DNA from: Pseudomonas oryzihabitans
GTDB lineage: Bacteria > Pseudomonadota > Gammaproteobacteria > Pseudomonadales > Pseudomonadaceae
DNA length: 64,000 nucleotides
Direction: 5' to 3'
NCBI RefSeq assembly: GCF_006384975.1
Contig: NZ_CP021645.1
Coordinates: 2,694,001-2,758,000, forward strand
Translations under genes and position numbers: made by a program
Notes under the pieces: model-generated
What the model was told of the DNA's origin: nothing
Databases searched by the model: none
Seen by the model: the letters and a program-made list of their open reading frames with translations, nothing else
Shown here: in pieces, positions 34,912-44,531 of the stretch
Numbering within the stretch: position 1 is the stretch's first letter
How the letters are laid out: every line of letters begins with the position of its first letter

Positions 34912-36075
34912 ATGTCCCAGGAACCGGTCACGCCGCCCCCGTCCCTCATGAACCGCCTCGGCCAAGGCCTGCGCGCCTTCTGGCCGGCGCCGCTGCCCAT
35001 CGACGCCCGCGAACGACTGCGCGCCAGCCTCGGTGCCGGGCTCGGCATCCTGCTCGCCGCGCTGCTGGCAGCCTGGTGGCTGGAAGGCCAACCGGTGCAC
35101 CAGCACGGCGCCCTGGCCCTGGCGCTGGTGGCCCCCCTGGGCGCCAGTGCCGTGCTGGTGTTCGCCCTGCCCTCCAGCCCCCTGGCGCAGCCCTGGTCGG
35201 TGGTGGGTGGCAATACCCTGTCGGCGCTGATCGGCATCGCCTGCGCCCAGTGGCTACCCGAGGCCAACCTGGCCGCCGCCGTGGCGGTCGCCCTGGCCAT
35301 CGCCGCCATGTTCGCCCTGCGCTGCCTGCATCCACCGGGCGGTGCCTCGGCGCTGTTGATGGTGCTCATCGGCGCCCACGACTTCAGCTATGCCTGGAGC
35401 CCGGTGGCGCTGGATTCGCTGCTGCTGGTGGTCGCCGGCCTGGTCTACAACAATCTCACCCGGCGCCCCTGGCCCCATGTCCCGCGCCCGGCCGAACCGA
35501 GCGGCGAAACCCGCCTGCAACGCGCCGACCTGGACGCGGTGCTGGCACGCTACAACCAGGTGCTGGACATCAGTCGCGACGACCTCGCCGAGCTGCTGGA
35601 GCAGGTGGAAGCCCGCGCCTACCAGCGCAAGATGGGCGAATTGCGCTGTGCCGATGTGATGAGTCGCGAACCGGTGGTGGCCCGCGCCGAGATGCCCCTG
35701 CAGGAAGCCTGGGCGCTGATGCGCGCGCGGCGCATCAAGGCGCTGCCGGTCACCGATCGCCAGGGCCATCTGCTGGGCATCGTCACCGTGGCCGACTTCA
35801 TGCGGCAGATCGACCTGGATGTGCACGAGGGCCTCGGTTGGCGGCTGCGCTCCCTGGTTCGCCCGCGGGCGCGCCAGGGCGAGCGCACGGTCGGCCGGAT
35901 CATGACCCGCACCGTAAGGGTGGCCAGCGCCGACCGCCTGTTGATCGACCTGGTGCCGGTGTTCTCCGAAAACGGCCACCGGCACATCCCCATCATCGAC
36001 GGCTCGCGCCGGCTCGTCGGCATCATCACCCAGTCGGACCTGATCCGCGCGCTGTACCAGGCGGTACGCGCCTGA
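34912..36075 (+). CDS. HPP-family membrane protein with two CBS domains
   Basis: A 387-residue protein. The N-terminal half (about 35-185) is an HPP domain with four hydrophobic helices and the name motif LRCLHPPGGASALLMVL. The C-terminal half holds two CBS domains (CADVMSREPVVARAEMPLQE and GRIMTRTVRVASADRLLIDL), ending GIITQSDLIRALYQAV. CBS pairs usually bind adenosine nucleotides and gate transporters. Plant and cyanobacterial HPP proteins move nitrite, but the bacterial CBS fusion has no settled substrate. It is divergent from nhaA. Confidence 0.92.
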   Translation: MSQEPVTPPPSLMNRLGQGLRAFWPAPLPIDARERLRASLGAGLGILLAALLAAWWLEGQPVHQHGALALALVAPLGASAVLVFALPSSPLAQPWSVVGGNTLSALIGIACAQWLPEANLAAAVAVALAIAAMFALRCLHPPGGASALLMVLIGAHDFSYAWSPVALDSLLLVVAGLVYNNLTRRPWPHVPRPAEPSGETRLQRADLDAVLARYNQVLDISRDDLAELLEQVEARAYQRKMGELRCADVMSREPVVARAEMPLQEAWALMRARRIKALPVTDRQGHLLGIVTVADFMRQIDLDVHEGLGWRLRSLVRPRARQGERTVGRIMTRTVRVASADRLLIDLVPVFSENGHRHIPIIDGSRRLVGIITQSDLIRALYQAVRA

Positions 36076-36211
36076 GCGAAGGACCATGACCTCCCAGCCG
36101 ACTACCAGACCGAACGGCGCCCGCTAGCCCGCGTTCCAGCGAACCTCGCCGCGTTTTCGCCGTCTCAAAGGCACTGTCGTCCATTCCGGGCGACCTGACA
36201 GGAATGTTCGG

Positions 36212-36643
36212 ATGAAAACCGGTTTCTCTCGCGCCTTTCCGTTCTCCGCGCCACGCGCGCTGCTCGCCAGCCTGGTCCTGGGCGGCGGCCTGCTGCTGGC
36301 GGGTTGCGCCGGCAATCCACCGACCGCGCAGATGGCCGTGACCCAGTCCGCCGTCAACGAAGCCGTCAGCTCCGGTGGCAACCAGTACGCCCCCATCGAG
36401 ACCAAGTCGGCCCAGGACAAGTGGACCCAGGCCCAGACCGCCCTCTCCAACGAGAAGTACGCCGAAGCCAAGCAACTGGCCGAGCAGGCCGAGTGGGACG
36501 CCCGCCTGGCCACCCGCAAGACCCAGGCGGCCAAGGCCGAGGCGGCGCTCAAGGATGCGCAGAACAGCATCCAGCAGATTCGCGAGGAAGGTCAGATCAA
36601 CCTCCAACTGCAACAGAACCTACAGAAAAAAGTGCAGCAGTAA
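36212..36643 (+). CDS. DUF4398-type lipoprotein
   Basis: A 143-residue predicted lipoprotein with lipobox LLAGC (Cys32) after a long signal sequence. The mature part reads APIETKSAQDKWTQAQTALS, then a Glu/Ala/Gln-rich helix to the end, the pattern of DUF4398 proteins. It is probably anchored to the outer membrane, facing the periplasm. It is followed after 29 bases by a second lipoprotein of related design, a pairing common in pseudomonads. Confidence 0.8.
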   Translation: MKTGFSRAFPFSAPRALLASLVLGGGLLLAGCAGNPPTAQMAVTQSAVNEAVSSGGNQYAPIETKSAQDKWTQAQTALSNEKYAEAKQLAEQAEWDARLATRKTQAAKAEAALKDAQNSIQQIREEGQINLQLQQNLQKKVQQ

Positions 36644-36672
36644 GCTGCCCGCTCTCTTGAAGGACGAATCCC

Positions 36673-37062
36673 ATGCGTAAACGTTTTCTGCTTCCGCTGC
36701 TGTCGGCCCTGACCCTCACCCTCGCCGCCTGCGCCACGCCGCCCAACCCCAATCTGGAAAAGGCGCGCAACGACTACGCCGCCTTGGAATCCCAGCCCCA
36801 GGCCAACCAGCTGGCGGCACTGGAGACCAAGGATGCCGGCACCTGGCTGACCAAGGCCGACAAGGCCTACAAGGACGGCGAGAGCGAGCAAACCGTCGAC
36901 CAACTGGCCTACCTGACCCAGCAGCGCATCCAGACCGCCATGCAGACCATCAAGCTGCGCCTGGCCGAGGCCGAGCTGAAGAAGACCGACGCCGAGCGCG
37001 GCGAAGCCCGCCTCAACACCCGCACCCAGCAGCTGCAGCAACTGCAGAAGGCCATCAAGTAA
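36673..37062 (+). CDS. Second DUF4398-like lipoprotein
   Basis: A 129-residue predicted lipoprotein with lipobox LAAC (Cys19). The mature part NLEKARNDYAALESQPQANQ, then ALETKDAGTWLTKADKAYKD, resembles the N-terminal region of the OmpA-family lipoproteins that usually follow a DUF4398 gene. No OmpA domain follows here; the protein ends with coiled coil LQQLQKAIK. It may be a natural short form or a truncated relative. It is in an operon with the upstream lipoprotein gene. Confidence 0.8.
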   Translation: MRKRFLLPLLSALTLTLAACATPPNPNLEKARNDYAALESQPQANQLAALETKDAGTWLTKADKAYKDGESEQTVDQLAYLTQQRIQTAMQTIKLRLAEAELKKTDAERGEARLNTRTQQLQQLQKAIK

Positions 37063-37064
37063 GG

Positions 37065-37087
37065 CTGACGGGCGCGGGTTCCGTCAG
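37065..37087 (+). terminator. Weak terminator-like hairpin after the lipoprotein pair
   Basis: CTGACGG (37065-37071) and CCGTCAG (37081-37087) form a perfect 7-bp stem just after the stop codon. There is no T-run, so it may be only an mRNA-stabilising hairpin. Confidence 0.4.
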
Positions 37088-37166
37088 GGAATCCTGCGCC
37101 CTTCACCGTGGTCCTCTACAGACTCGCGCGTCCCAGCGCTCAGCCCTGTCTTGGAGGATTTCACTC

Positions 37167-38174
37167 ATGAATGCCATCCGCCTGCGCAAACCCGGTGGCC
37201 TCGATCACCTGGAATGGACCGACCTGCCCGATCCCGGCGAGCCGGGGCCCGGGGAGATCCGCGTTCGTATCCATGCCAGCTCGCTGAACTTCCACGATCT
37301 GGGCGTGGTGCTCGGCAAGATGCCGGCTGCCGATGGCCGCATCCCCATGTCCGATGGTGCCGGGGTGGTCGAGGCCGTCGGGGCGGGCGTCAGCGAATTC
37401 GCCGTGGGTGACGCCGTGGTATCCACCTTCTTTCCGCACTGGCTGGACGGTGAGCCGCCCATCGACGACTTCTCCACCACCCCCGGCGATGGCGTCGACG
37501 GCTTCGCCTGCGAGGTGGTGGTACGGCCGGCCACGGCCTTCACCCGGGCGCCCAAGGGCTACAGCCACGCCGAGGCGGCTACCTTGACCACCGCCGGTCT
37601 CACCGCCTGGCGGGCCCTGGTGGTGGATGGCGGCCTCAAGGCTGGCGACACTGTGCTGGTGCTGGGGACCGGTGGCGTCTCCATCTTCGCCCTGCAGATC
37701 GCCAAGGCCATGGGCGCCACGGTGATCGCCACCTCCTCTTCGGACGAGAAGCTGCAACGCGCCTACGCCCTGGGTGCCGATCACCTGATCAACTACCGCG
37801 AAGAGCCGGAATGGGGTGCCAAGGTACAGGCCATCACCGGCGGGCGCGGGGCGGACATCGTGGTGGAGGTCGGCGGACCGGCGACCCTGGCACAATCGAT
37901 CCAGGCTGCGCGCATCCATGGCCATCTGGCACTGATCGGCGTCCTTACCGGTATCGAAGGCCAGATTCCCACCGCGAACCTGATGCGCCGTCACCAGCGC
38001 TTGCAGGGCCTGATCGTCGGTAGCAGGCGCCACCAGCAGGACATGATCCGGGCGCTGGAGAGCACGGGAATTAAGCCGGTCATCGACCGTAGCTACCCCC
38101 TGCGCGAGATCGCCCAGGCCTTCGCCTTCCAGAAGGATGGCAGCCACTTCGGCAAGATCGTGCTAGATATCTGA
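37167..38174 (+). CDS. Zinc-independent MDR-family alcohol dehydrogenase / quinone reductase
   Basis: A 335-residue medium-chain reductase. An N-terminal GroES-like domain (SSLNFHDLGVVLGKMP, then DGAGVVEAVGAGVSEF) is followed by a Rossmann domain with VLVLGTGGVSIFALQIAKAM. The zinc-binding cysteines of classical alcohol dehydrogenases are missing, placing it nearer quinone oxidoreductases. FAFQKDGSHFGKIVLDI is a typical C-terminus. GGAGG precedes the start. The substrate is unknown and it is monocistronic. Confidence 0.93.
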   Translation: MNAIRLRKPGGLDHLEWTDLPDPGEPGPGEIRVRIHASSLNFHDLGVVLGKMPAADGRIPMSDGAGVVEAVGAGVSEFAVGDAVVSTFFPHWLDGEPPIDDFSTTPGDGVDGFACEVVVRPATAFTRAPKGYSHAEAATLTTAGLTAWRALVVDGGLKAGDTVLVLGTGGVSIFALQIAKAMGATVIATSSSDEKLQRAYALGADHLINYREEPEWGAKVQAITGGRGADIVVEVGGPATLAQSIQAARIHGHLALIGVLTGIEGQIPTANLMRRHQRLQGLIVGSRRHQQDMIRALESTGIKPVIDRSYPLREIAQAFAFQKDGSHFGKIVLDI

Positions 38175-38175
38175 C

Positions 38176-38194
38176 AATAGTCGGATTAATTAAG
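38176..38194 (+). promoter_or_regulatory. Shared 19-bp motif upstream of receiver gene 38259
   Basis: AATAGTCGGATTAATTAAG matches 17 of 19 bases with AATAGTCGTACTAATTAAG, found as the reverse complement at 39185-39203 before the second receiver gene. This copy ends 64 bp before its start codon. Confidence 0.5.
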
Positions 38195-38258
38195 GTTGCA
38201 GGAAAGGCAGCTCTGCTAGACTTTCCGGATCGCCCTCGCGTGCGTTCCGGAAGTCCTG

Positions 38259-38651
38259 ATGACCTCGCCCACCGCTCTACCCTATGCCGTCGTCATCGAA
38301 GACAACGCCCTGTTGGCCGAACTGCTCGGCCAGCATCTCGAAGAGCGGCTGGGTTGGACCTGCGTCCGTTTCGACAATGCCGACGACGCCTTGGTGGAGC
38401 TGCTGCAACGAAAGCAAGCACCTGCCCTGCTGATCACCGATCACCTGATGCCCGGACAGCTGCGCGGCGGTGAATTGGCGCAGATGTTGATCCAGCGCTG
38501 GCCCCAACTGCCCCTGGTGATCACCTCGGGCTATGGCTATGAAATAACCACGGCGTTGCCGCCCCAGGTGATCTTCCTGCAGAAACCCTGGACGCTGGAT
38601 GAAGTGGATGCGGCGGTGCGCCTAGCCCAGGCGCGGCAAGGGCAGGCTTAG
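38259..38651 (+). CDS. Stand-alone response-regulator receiver protein
   Basis: A 130-residue receiver domain with no output domain. The acidic pocket is VVIEDNALLAELL, and the phospho-acceptor Asp lies in LLITDHLMPGQLRGG. Thr/Ser is in LVITSGYG and the conserved Lys in IFLQKPWTLDE. Such proteins relay phosphate or sequester it. It is convergent with a second stand-alone receiver, and a large hybrid kinase follows at 39418. The stop codon lies in the end of the inverted-repeat element described below. Confidence 0.93.
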   Translation: MTSPTALPYAVVIEDNALLAELLGQHLEERLGWTCVRFDNADDALVELLQRKQAPALLITDHLMPGQLRGGELAQMLIQRWPQLPLVITSGYGYEITTALPPQVIFLQKPWTLDEVDAAVRLAQARQGQA

Positions 38652-38793
38652 GTTCTGTACGAAAAATGCCTGCGCTCGGTGATGCTTCGTTGAAAAACGC
38701 TTCGGAATGCTCATTTACCACTCGTAAACTCCGCTTCCTCAGCGCTTTTCGCCTCGCCTGACCGTCGCTCGGCGATTTTTCGTACAGAACCTA
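38649..38793. mobile_element. MITE-like element, 141 bp, flanked by TA
   Basis: The ends GGTTCTGTACGAAAAAT (38651-38667) and ATTTTTCGTACAGAACC (38775-38791) are perfect inverted repeats of 17 bp. They are flanked by TA at 38649-38650 and 38792-38793, as left by IS630/mariner-type transposition. There is no coding capacity. It sits exactly between two convergent genes: TA plus the first G forms the stop of the left gene, and the mirror arrangement forms the stop of the right gene. It could also act as a bidirectional terminator. Confidence 0.7.
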
Positions 38794-39174
38794 GAGGCCG
38801 AGCTTGCTGCAGGCCGCCAGCAACTGATCGATGCTCCAGGGCTTGGGCAGGAACAGCGCACGTTCCTCGCGTTCGGCATACTGCTGCCCGGTATAGCCGG
38901 ACGACACCAGGATGGGCAGTTGCGCGAAACGCTGGCGTACCTGTTTGGCCAGGGCCAGGCCATCCAGCCGACCGGGCATGCGCACGTCGGTGAAAAGCAG
39001 ATCGGGCGGTGACGGGTCCTGCTCGAGCCAGGCCCAAGCGGCATCGGCGGAGTCGAAGGATTGGACGGCGTAACCTTCCATCTCGAACACCTCCGTCGCC
39101 AGGGAACGCAGCACGGCATCGTCCTCGACGACCAGCACGGTAGTAACGGTGGCGGGAGAAACTACATCGGTCAT
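38791..39174 (-). CDS. Second stand-alone response-regulator receiver protein
   Basis: A 127-residue receiver domain: VLVVEDDAVLRSLATEVFEM, the phospho-acceptor Asp in LLFTDVRMPGRLDG, Ser in ILVSSGYTG, and Lys in LFLPKPWSIDQ. There is no output domain. It is close in design to the receiver at 38259 (both end in PKPW or QKPW), so the two may be old duplicates. No clear ribosome binding site precedes the ATG, and the shared 19-bp motif ends only 10 bp upstream. Confidence 0.92.
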   Translation of the reverse strand: MTDVVSPATVTTVLVVEDDAVLRSLATEVFEMEGYAVQSFDSADAAWAWLEQDPSPPDLLFTDVRMPGRLDGLALAKQVRQRFAQLPILVSSGYTGQQYAEREERALFLPKPWSIDQLLAACSKLGL

Positions 39175-39184
39175 GGCAATGCTG

Positions 39185-39203
39185 CTTAATTAGTACGACT
39201 ATT
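39185..39203 (-). promoter_or_regulatory. Shared 19-bp motif upstream of receiver gene 39174
   Basis: On the minus strand this reads AATAGTCGTACTAATTAAG, 17 of 19 identical to 38176-38194. A related CTTAATT lies at 39292-39298 before the hybrid kinase. It may be a common regulator site or an unusual promoter. Confidence 0.45.
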
Positions 39204-39417
39204 AGGACCGAATTTACTCGACTTGGATCACAGAACTCGGACGAACGGTTGATCCTGGGTTTCCTGCACCTGTCTGATACCTCAACGGCTACTTAATTCC
39301 CGGTTTGTCGGAAAATCTTGCCGATGGCGCCTTGATGTCACCTAGCCTCTTTCCACTCAAGGTCCTTTGCCGACATCCTGGCGAAGTACTCCGCCGCCCA
39401 TCCCCTCGAACGACCCC

Positions 39418-42400
39418 ATGGCCGACTCCGATCTTTCCTACGCTGAACTCCAGGCGGAAGTGCTTCGCCTCCGCGCCGCCCTCGACGAGCAGGCCGACCT
39501 CCCCCCCCAGGACGCCCAGCGGCGCCTGGCGATCTTCGACGGCGCCATCGATTTCGCCATGGTCGTCCTCGACCCGGCGGGCGTGATAACCGACTGGAAC
39601 AACGGCGCCGAGCGCTTGCTGGGCTGGACCGCCGATGAGGTACGGGGCGAATCCGCCGAGTGCTTCTTCACCCCCGAAGACAATCTCAGCGGCCGAGCGG
39701 CACTGGAAATGAAGCTGGCCTTGCGCGATGGCCGCGCCGAGGACGAGCGCTGGCACCTGCACCGCGACGGCTCGCGCTTCTGGGCCAGTGGCGAGATGCA
39801 TCCGCTGCACGACGAGGCCGGTCGCCATACCGGCTATGTGAAGATCCTGCGCGACCGCACCGCCCAGCACCTGGCCGGCGAGGCGCTGCGCGACAGCGAG
39901 CGGCACCTCCACGAGGTCCAGCAGCGCCTGGTGGAAAGCGAGCGCTATTGGCGTGGCCTGTTCGAACAGCTCGAAGAGGGCTTCATCCTCGGCACCATCC
40001 TGCGTGATGACCAGGGTCGCGGGCAGGACTGGCGCTACGAGCAGGTCAATCGCGCCTGGCTGCAGAACTTCGGCTTCACGGCGGAACAAACGATAGGCCA
40101 TACCGCCCGTGAACTCTTTCCCGCGCTCGAAGACAGCTGGGTCGAAGACTTCACCCGGGTGGTCGATACCGGCCAGTCGTTCAGCTATGTACGCCAATTC
40201 CAGCACGATGGCTGCTGGTACGAAGGCCACGTCCACAAGGCGGGGCCGGACAGTTTTTTGGTGCTGTTCCTGGAGGTCACCGAACGAGAGCTGGCCGCCC
40301 AGGCCAAACGCCGCGAAGAACTCTATCGCCTGGCCCTGCTCGAACTCAGCGAGCGCTTCAGCCACCTGAACGACATCGATGCCGTCATCGAAGTCGCCTG
40401 CGCCACCCTGGGTACCACCCTGGGTGCCCATCTGGTGGGCTACGGCCTGGTGGACGCCGAGGCCGAGACCATCCGCGTGGCGCGCGACTGGACGACCCCC
40501 GGCGCCCGCAGCCTGGTCGGCACCCTGAACTTCCGCGACTACGGCAGCTACATCGAAGACTTCAAGCGCGGCGAGACAGTGGTGATCACCGACGTGCGCG
40601 AAGACCCGCGCACCCGGGACAATCTCCCCGCGCTGGAGATGCTGGATACCCGCGCCTTCGTCAACACCCCCCTGTTCGAGCACGGTCGCTTCATCGCCCT
40701 GCTCTATGTCAGCTCCTGTACGCCCCGCCAGTGGCTGCCGAGCGAGTTGCAGTTCATCCGCGAGGTCGCCAACCGCACCCGTTCGGCTACCGCGCGACTG
40801 GCCGCCGAGCAGGCCCTGCGTGACAGCGAGATGAATCTACGGCTGGTCGCCGATACCCTGCCCTGCCTGATCGCCTTCGTCGATCGCGAGCTGGTCTATC
40901 GATTCGCCAATGCCGAGGCGCCGAAGTGGTTCAGGGACGCTCCTGGCAGCATCCTCGGCCGCCGCATGGACGAGGTCTTCTCGACCTCCCTGTTCGCCGC
41001 GCGCCGCCATGCCATCGAAGCCGCCCTGGAGGGTGTCCCGGCGCGCCTCGACCTGCCCTGGGCCTGGCCGGACGGCCGGCGGCGCATCGCCGATATCCAT
41101 TACCGCCCACGCCGGGACGCCCGCGGCCTGGTGGATGGCTTCTACGTCTTCGCCCAGGACGTCACGGCCCAGCGCGACGCCCAGACCCTGATCCAGGCGC
41201 AGAACTTCAGCCTCAGCCAGGAGGTGCAGGCCCGCACCGCCGAGCGCGACCGCCTCTGGGCGCTCAGCGAGGACCTGCTGATGATCGCCGACTTCGAGGG
41301 GCAACTGGTACGGGTCAGTCCGTCCTGGTCCCGCCATCTCGGGTATTCCGAAGCCGAGTTGCTCAGCCGGTCCTACCGCGAACTCATCCACCCCGACGAC
41401 CTGCCCAAGGTCATGGTGGCGCTGGACGAACTGCGCCGCAGCGGCCTGCCGACACGGCTGGAGAATCGTGTGCTGGCGGCGAACGGTAGCTGGCGCTGGC
41501 TGTCCTGGACGCTGTCGCTGGACAACGATCAGGAGCGGCTCACCGGCGCCGGTCGCGACGTGACCCGCGAGAAGGAAGCCACGGAAACCCAGGCGCTGCT
41601 GGAGGAACAGCTCCGCCAGTCGCAGAAGATGGAGGCGGTCGGCCAGCTCACCGGTGGCCTCGCCCACGACTTCAACAACCTGCTCGCCGGCATCGTCGGC
41701 AGCCTCGACCTGCTCACCGTGCGCATCGGCCAGGGCCGGTTGAACAACCTGGAGCGCTATACCACCGCCGCCCAGGGCGCCGCCATCCGCGCCGCCGCCC
41801 TCACCCACCGGCTGCTGGCCTTCTCCCGGCGGCAGACGCTGGACCCCAAGCCCACCGACGTCAATCGCCTGGTGGCCGGCATGGAAGACCTGATCCGCCG
41901 CACCGTGGGGCCGGCGATCCAGATCGAGGTGGTGGCCGCCGGTGATCTCTGGTCGACCCTGGTGGACCCGCCCCAGCTGGAAAATGCCCTGCTCAATCTC
42001 TGCATCAACGCCCGCGACGCCATGCCCGAGGGCGGACGCATCTTCATCGAAACCGCCAATCGTGTCCTGGATACCCGCATGGCGCGGGTGCGCGACCTGG
42101 AGCCGGGCGAATACATCTCCCTCTCCGTGACCGACAACGGCTGTGGCATGCCGCCGGAGGTGGTCGCCAAGGCCTTCGATCCCTTCTTCACCACCAAGCC
42201 CATCGGCGTCGGCACCGGACTCGGCCTGTCGATGATCTACGGCTTCGTTCGCCAGTCCGGCGGCCAGGCGCGCATCCACTCGCAGCTCGACGAGGGCACC
42301 AGCGTGACCCTGTTCCTGCCCCGCCATAGCGAGGCGGCGACCAGCCTCGAGGCCACCATCACCCAGGCGGCGCTGCCCCGCGTCGGCCACGGCGAGACCG

Positions 42401-42759
42401 TGCTGGTGGTGGACGACGAGCCGACCGTGCGCATGCTGGTCGTCGAGGTGCTGGAAGAACTGGGCTATGCGGCCCTGGAAGCGGCCGACGCCAGCTCCGG
42501 GCTGCGCCTGCTGGAATCCGACGTGCGCATCGACCTGCTGGTCAGCGACGTCGGCCTGCCCGGCGGCATGAACGGCCGGCAGATGGCCGACGCCGCCCGC
42601 CAGCGCCGCCCGGGCCTCAAGGTGCTGTTCATCACCGGCTATGCCGAGAACGCCGTGATCGGCAACGGCCACCTGGAGCCGGGCATGCACGTGATGACCA
42701 AGCCCTTCGCCATGGACGCCCTGGCGATCCGCATCCGCGATCTCATCGAAGGGACCTAG
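39418..42759 (+). CDS. PAS-PAS-GAF-PAS-PAS hybrid sensor histidine kinase
   Basis: A 1113-residue cytosolic hybrid kinase. Four PAS domains (about 37-160, 180-300, 475-600, 615-720) and a GAF domain (about 305-465) precede HisKA with His750 in [14 protein letters not shown]. HATPase_c follows, with [26 protein letters not shown] and [14 protein letters not shown]. The C-terminal receiver has Asp1044 in [11 protein letters not shown]. There are no membrane segments, so the signal is internal or diffusible. It was started at 39418 (MADSDLSY); an upstream in-frame ATG is unlikely. The two neighbouring stand-alone receivers are possible partners. Confidence 0.93.
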   Translation: MADSDLSYAELQAEVLRLRAALDEQADLPPQDAQRRLAIFDGAIDFAMVVLDPAGVITDWNNGAERLLGWTADEVRGESAECFFTPEDNLSGRAALEMKLALRDGRAEDERWHLHRDGSRFWASGEMHPLHDEAGRHTGYVKILRDRTAQHLAGEALRDSERHLHEVQQRLVESERYWRGLFEQLEEGFILGTILRDDQGRGQDWRYEQVNRAWLQNFGFTAEQTIGHTARELFPALEDSWVEDFTRVVDTGQSFSYVRQFQHDGCWYEGHVHKAGPDSFLVLFLEVTERELAAQAKRREELYRLALLELSERFSHLNDIDAVIEVACATLGTTLGAHLVGYGLVDAEAETIRVARDWTTPGARSLVGTLNFRDYGSYIEDFKRGETVVITDVREDPRTRDNLPALEMLDTRAFVNTPLFEHGRFIALLYVSSCTPRQWLPSELQFIREVANRTRSATARLAAEQALRDSEMNLRLVADTLPCLIAFVDRELVYRFANAEAPKWFRDAPGSILGRRMDEVFSTSLFAARRHAIEAALEGVPARLDLPWAWPDGRRRIADIHYRPRRDARGLVDGFYVFAQDVTAQRDAQTLIQAQNFSLSQEVQARTAERDRLWALSEDLLMIADFEGQLVRVSPSWSRHLGYSEAELLSRSYRELIHPDDLPKVMVALDELRRSGLPTRLENRVLAANGSWRWLSWTLSLDNDQERLTGAGRDVTREKEATETQALLEEQLRQSQKMEAVGQLTGGLAHDFNNLLAGIVGSLDLLTVRIGQGRLNNLERYTTAAQGAAIRAAALTHRLLAFSRRQTLDPKPTDVNRLVAGMEDLIRRTVGPAIQIEVVAAGDLWSTLVDPPQLENALLNLCINARDAMPEGGRIFIETANRVLDTRMARVRDLEPGEYISLSVTDNGCGMPPEVVAKAFDPFFTTKPIGVGTGLGLSMIYGFVRQSGGQARIHSQLDEGTSVTLFLPRHSEAATSLEATITQAALPRVGHGETVLVVDDEPTVRMLVVEVLEELGYAALEAADASSGLRLLESDVRIDLLVSDVGLPGGMNGRQMADAARQRRPGLKVLFITGYAENAVIGNGHLEPGMHVMTKPFAMDALAIRIRDLIEGT

Positions 42760-42763
42760 AAGC

Positions 42764-43178
42764 GTAGGTTGGCGCTGAGCGCAGCGAAGCCCAACGAGGC
42801 GGCTCCCAGCGTAGGATCGCCCTCTCCCCAACCCTCTCCCTGAGGGAGAGGGTGCGCTTGTGTCGCCCGGGATAGAGAGCGGCGCAGCCTTATCCACCGT
42901 TTGCAGCAGGGCCTACCCAGTGGAAAACGCTGCGCGGTTTTCCACGCTACGAGGATCACGTCCTCCTGGTAAACGCCTTGGACTCGACCAGCCCTCTCCC
43001 CCGGGGAGAGGGCTGGGGTGAGGGGATTCGGGCTCAGTCGCGTAGGGTGGATAACGGCGCAGCCTTATCCACCGTTTGCAGCGGGGCCTGCCAGTGGAAA
43101 ACGCTGCGCGGTTTTCCACGCTACGAGGATCGCGGCCTCCTGGTAAACGCATGGGACTCGACCACCCCTCTCCCTTTG
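42764..43178. repeat. Intergenic repeats: 32-bp motif and a tandem unit of about 173 bp
   Basis: After one 32-bp GTAGGTTGGCGCTGAGCGCA copy (42764-42795), two tandem units follow. They share GGCGCAGCCTTATCCACCG, AGTGGAAAACGCTGCGCGG and TTTTCCACGCTACGAGGATC, then CTCCTGGTAAACGC and a CCCTCTCCC hairpin. The second unit is cut by the IS481 element and resumes at 44461. A related unit lies at 56711-56800. Confidence 0.8.
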
Positions 43179-44460
43179 TGTATGGCCCGGGGACATGGTG
43201 AACACCTGTTCGGAGACAGGGTGGACACATCAAGCTGTGGCATTTGGCAGAAGTGAGCAGGCCGATGCCGTGGCAGGAGAGGTCCACGATGGAGTTACGC
43301 GAGGAATTCGTTGGCTTGGCACAACAGGCGGGAGCGAACATACGCTTGCTGTGCCGCCGTTTCGGCATTAGCCCGACGACGGGATACAAGTGGCTGGCGC
43401 GTGCCAGAGCCGGTGAGGCGCTGACGGATCGCTCGCGCCGTCCGGCGACGTCGCCAGGCCGCTGTGCAGCGGAATGCGAGGCGCAGGTCATGGCCTTGCG
43501 CGCGCAACATCCGGCTTGGGGAGCACGTAAGCTGGCGCGTCGACTGGAGGATCAGGGCATGCCGATGCCGGCCATTAGCACGGTGCATGCGATCCTGGTC
43601 CGTCACGGCGCAGTGAGCACGGCGGCCTCGGAGGCGGCCAAGCCCTGGCAGCGCTTTGAACACCCGCACGCCAACGATCTGTGGCAGATGGACTTCAAGG
43701 GTCATGTACCCCTGTTGCGGGGACGCTGTCATCCGTTGACCGTATTGGACGACCATTCGCGTTACGCGGTGGTGTTGCAGGCCTGCGGCGACGAGCGGGA
43801 AAGCACCGTGCGTCAGTGCCTGATCGCCGCATTCGAGCGCTATGGCCTGCCGGCGCGAATGACCATGGACAACGGCAGCCCCTGGGGCACGGACGGCCAG
43901 CATTACACTCGGCTGGACGTCTGGCTGATGGCCCAGGGTATCCGGGTCAGCCATTCGCGGCCCTATCATCCGCAGACGCAGGGCAAGGACGAACGCCTCC
44001 ACCGCACGCTCAAGGCCGAAGTCCTGCAAGGCCCGCCGTGGGCAGACCTGGACAAGGCGCAGCGGGCCTTCGACCACTGGCGACAGCTCTACAATGCCCA
44101 GCGGCCGCATCAGGCGCTGGGCATGCAGGTGCCCCAGACACGCTATCAGCCCAGCCCCCGCGCCTATTGCCCCACGCCATCCGCGCCGTTGTACGCTGAA
44201 GGCGGTATCGTCCGCACGGTACGCGATCAGGGGCTCATCAACTGGCGAGGCCATCAGTGGCACGTGGGCAAGGCCTTCATCGGCGAGCCCGTGCTGATCC
44301 GTCCTGAGGGCGAGGACGGCCAGTACGACGTGTTCTGGCGCACCTGGCGCATCGCGTGTTTGAACGCACACACCCGGACGGCGACGACGGGACGTTCCGT
44401 CGCCTGACACCTGTCCACCATGTCCTCGAACAGGTGTCCACCATGTCTCCGGGCTATACA
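43179..44460 (+). mobile_element. IS481-family insertion sequence with 6-bp target duplication
   Basis: The left end TGTATGGCCCGGGGACATGG (43179) and the right end, read inward as TGTATAGCCCGGAGACATGG (44460), are imperfect terminal inverted repeats that continue for roughly 49 bp. CCTTTG occurs directly on both sides (43173-43178 and 44461-44466) as the target duplication. The 1282-bp element split the loop of a CCCTCTCCC/GGGAGAGGG hairpin in an intergenic repeat. Confidence 0.93.
43265..44407 (+). CDS. IS481-family DDE transposase
   Basis: A 380-residue transposase. It has an N-terminal helix-turn-helix (IRLLCRRFGISPTTGYKWLA) and a DDE integrase core with Asp in LWQMDFKGHVP, Asp in PARMTMDNGSPWG and Glu in GKDERLHRTLKAEVL. 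YNAQRPHQALG follows as in IS481/IS3 relatives. The start at 43265 (MPWQERST) matches the family, although 43289 is possible. The gene looks intact and fills the element. Confidence 0.95.
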   Translation: MPWQERSTMELREEFVGLAQQAGANIRLLCRRFGISPTTGYKWLARARAGEALTDRSRRPATSPGRCAAECEAQVMALRAQHPAWGARKLARRLEDQGMPMPAISTVHAILVRHGAVSTAASEAAKPWQRFEHPHANDLWQMDFKGHVPLLRGRCHPLTVLDDHSRYAVVLQACGDERESTVRQCLIAAFERYGLPARMTMDNGSPWGTDGQHYTRLDVWLMAQGIRVSHSRPYHPQTQGKDERLHRTLKAEVLQGPPWADLDKAQRAFDHWRQLYNAQRPHQALGMQVPQTRYQPSPRAYCPTPSAPLYAEGGIVRTVRDQGLINWRGHQWHVGKAFIGEPVLIRPEGEDGQYDVFWRTWRIACLNAHTRTATTGRSVA

Positions 44461-44531
44461 CCTTTGGGAGAGGGTTGGGGTGAGGGGATTGAGTATTGCG
44501 CGGCTGCGCTGCCCTCAACCCACCCCAGGTA

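Noticed and set aside
36212..37062. OmpA-family protein in the second lipoprotein gene
   Set aside because: The frame ends before any OmpA peptidoglycan-binding motif, and none is found in the following 100 bp.
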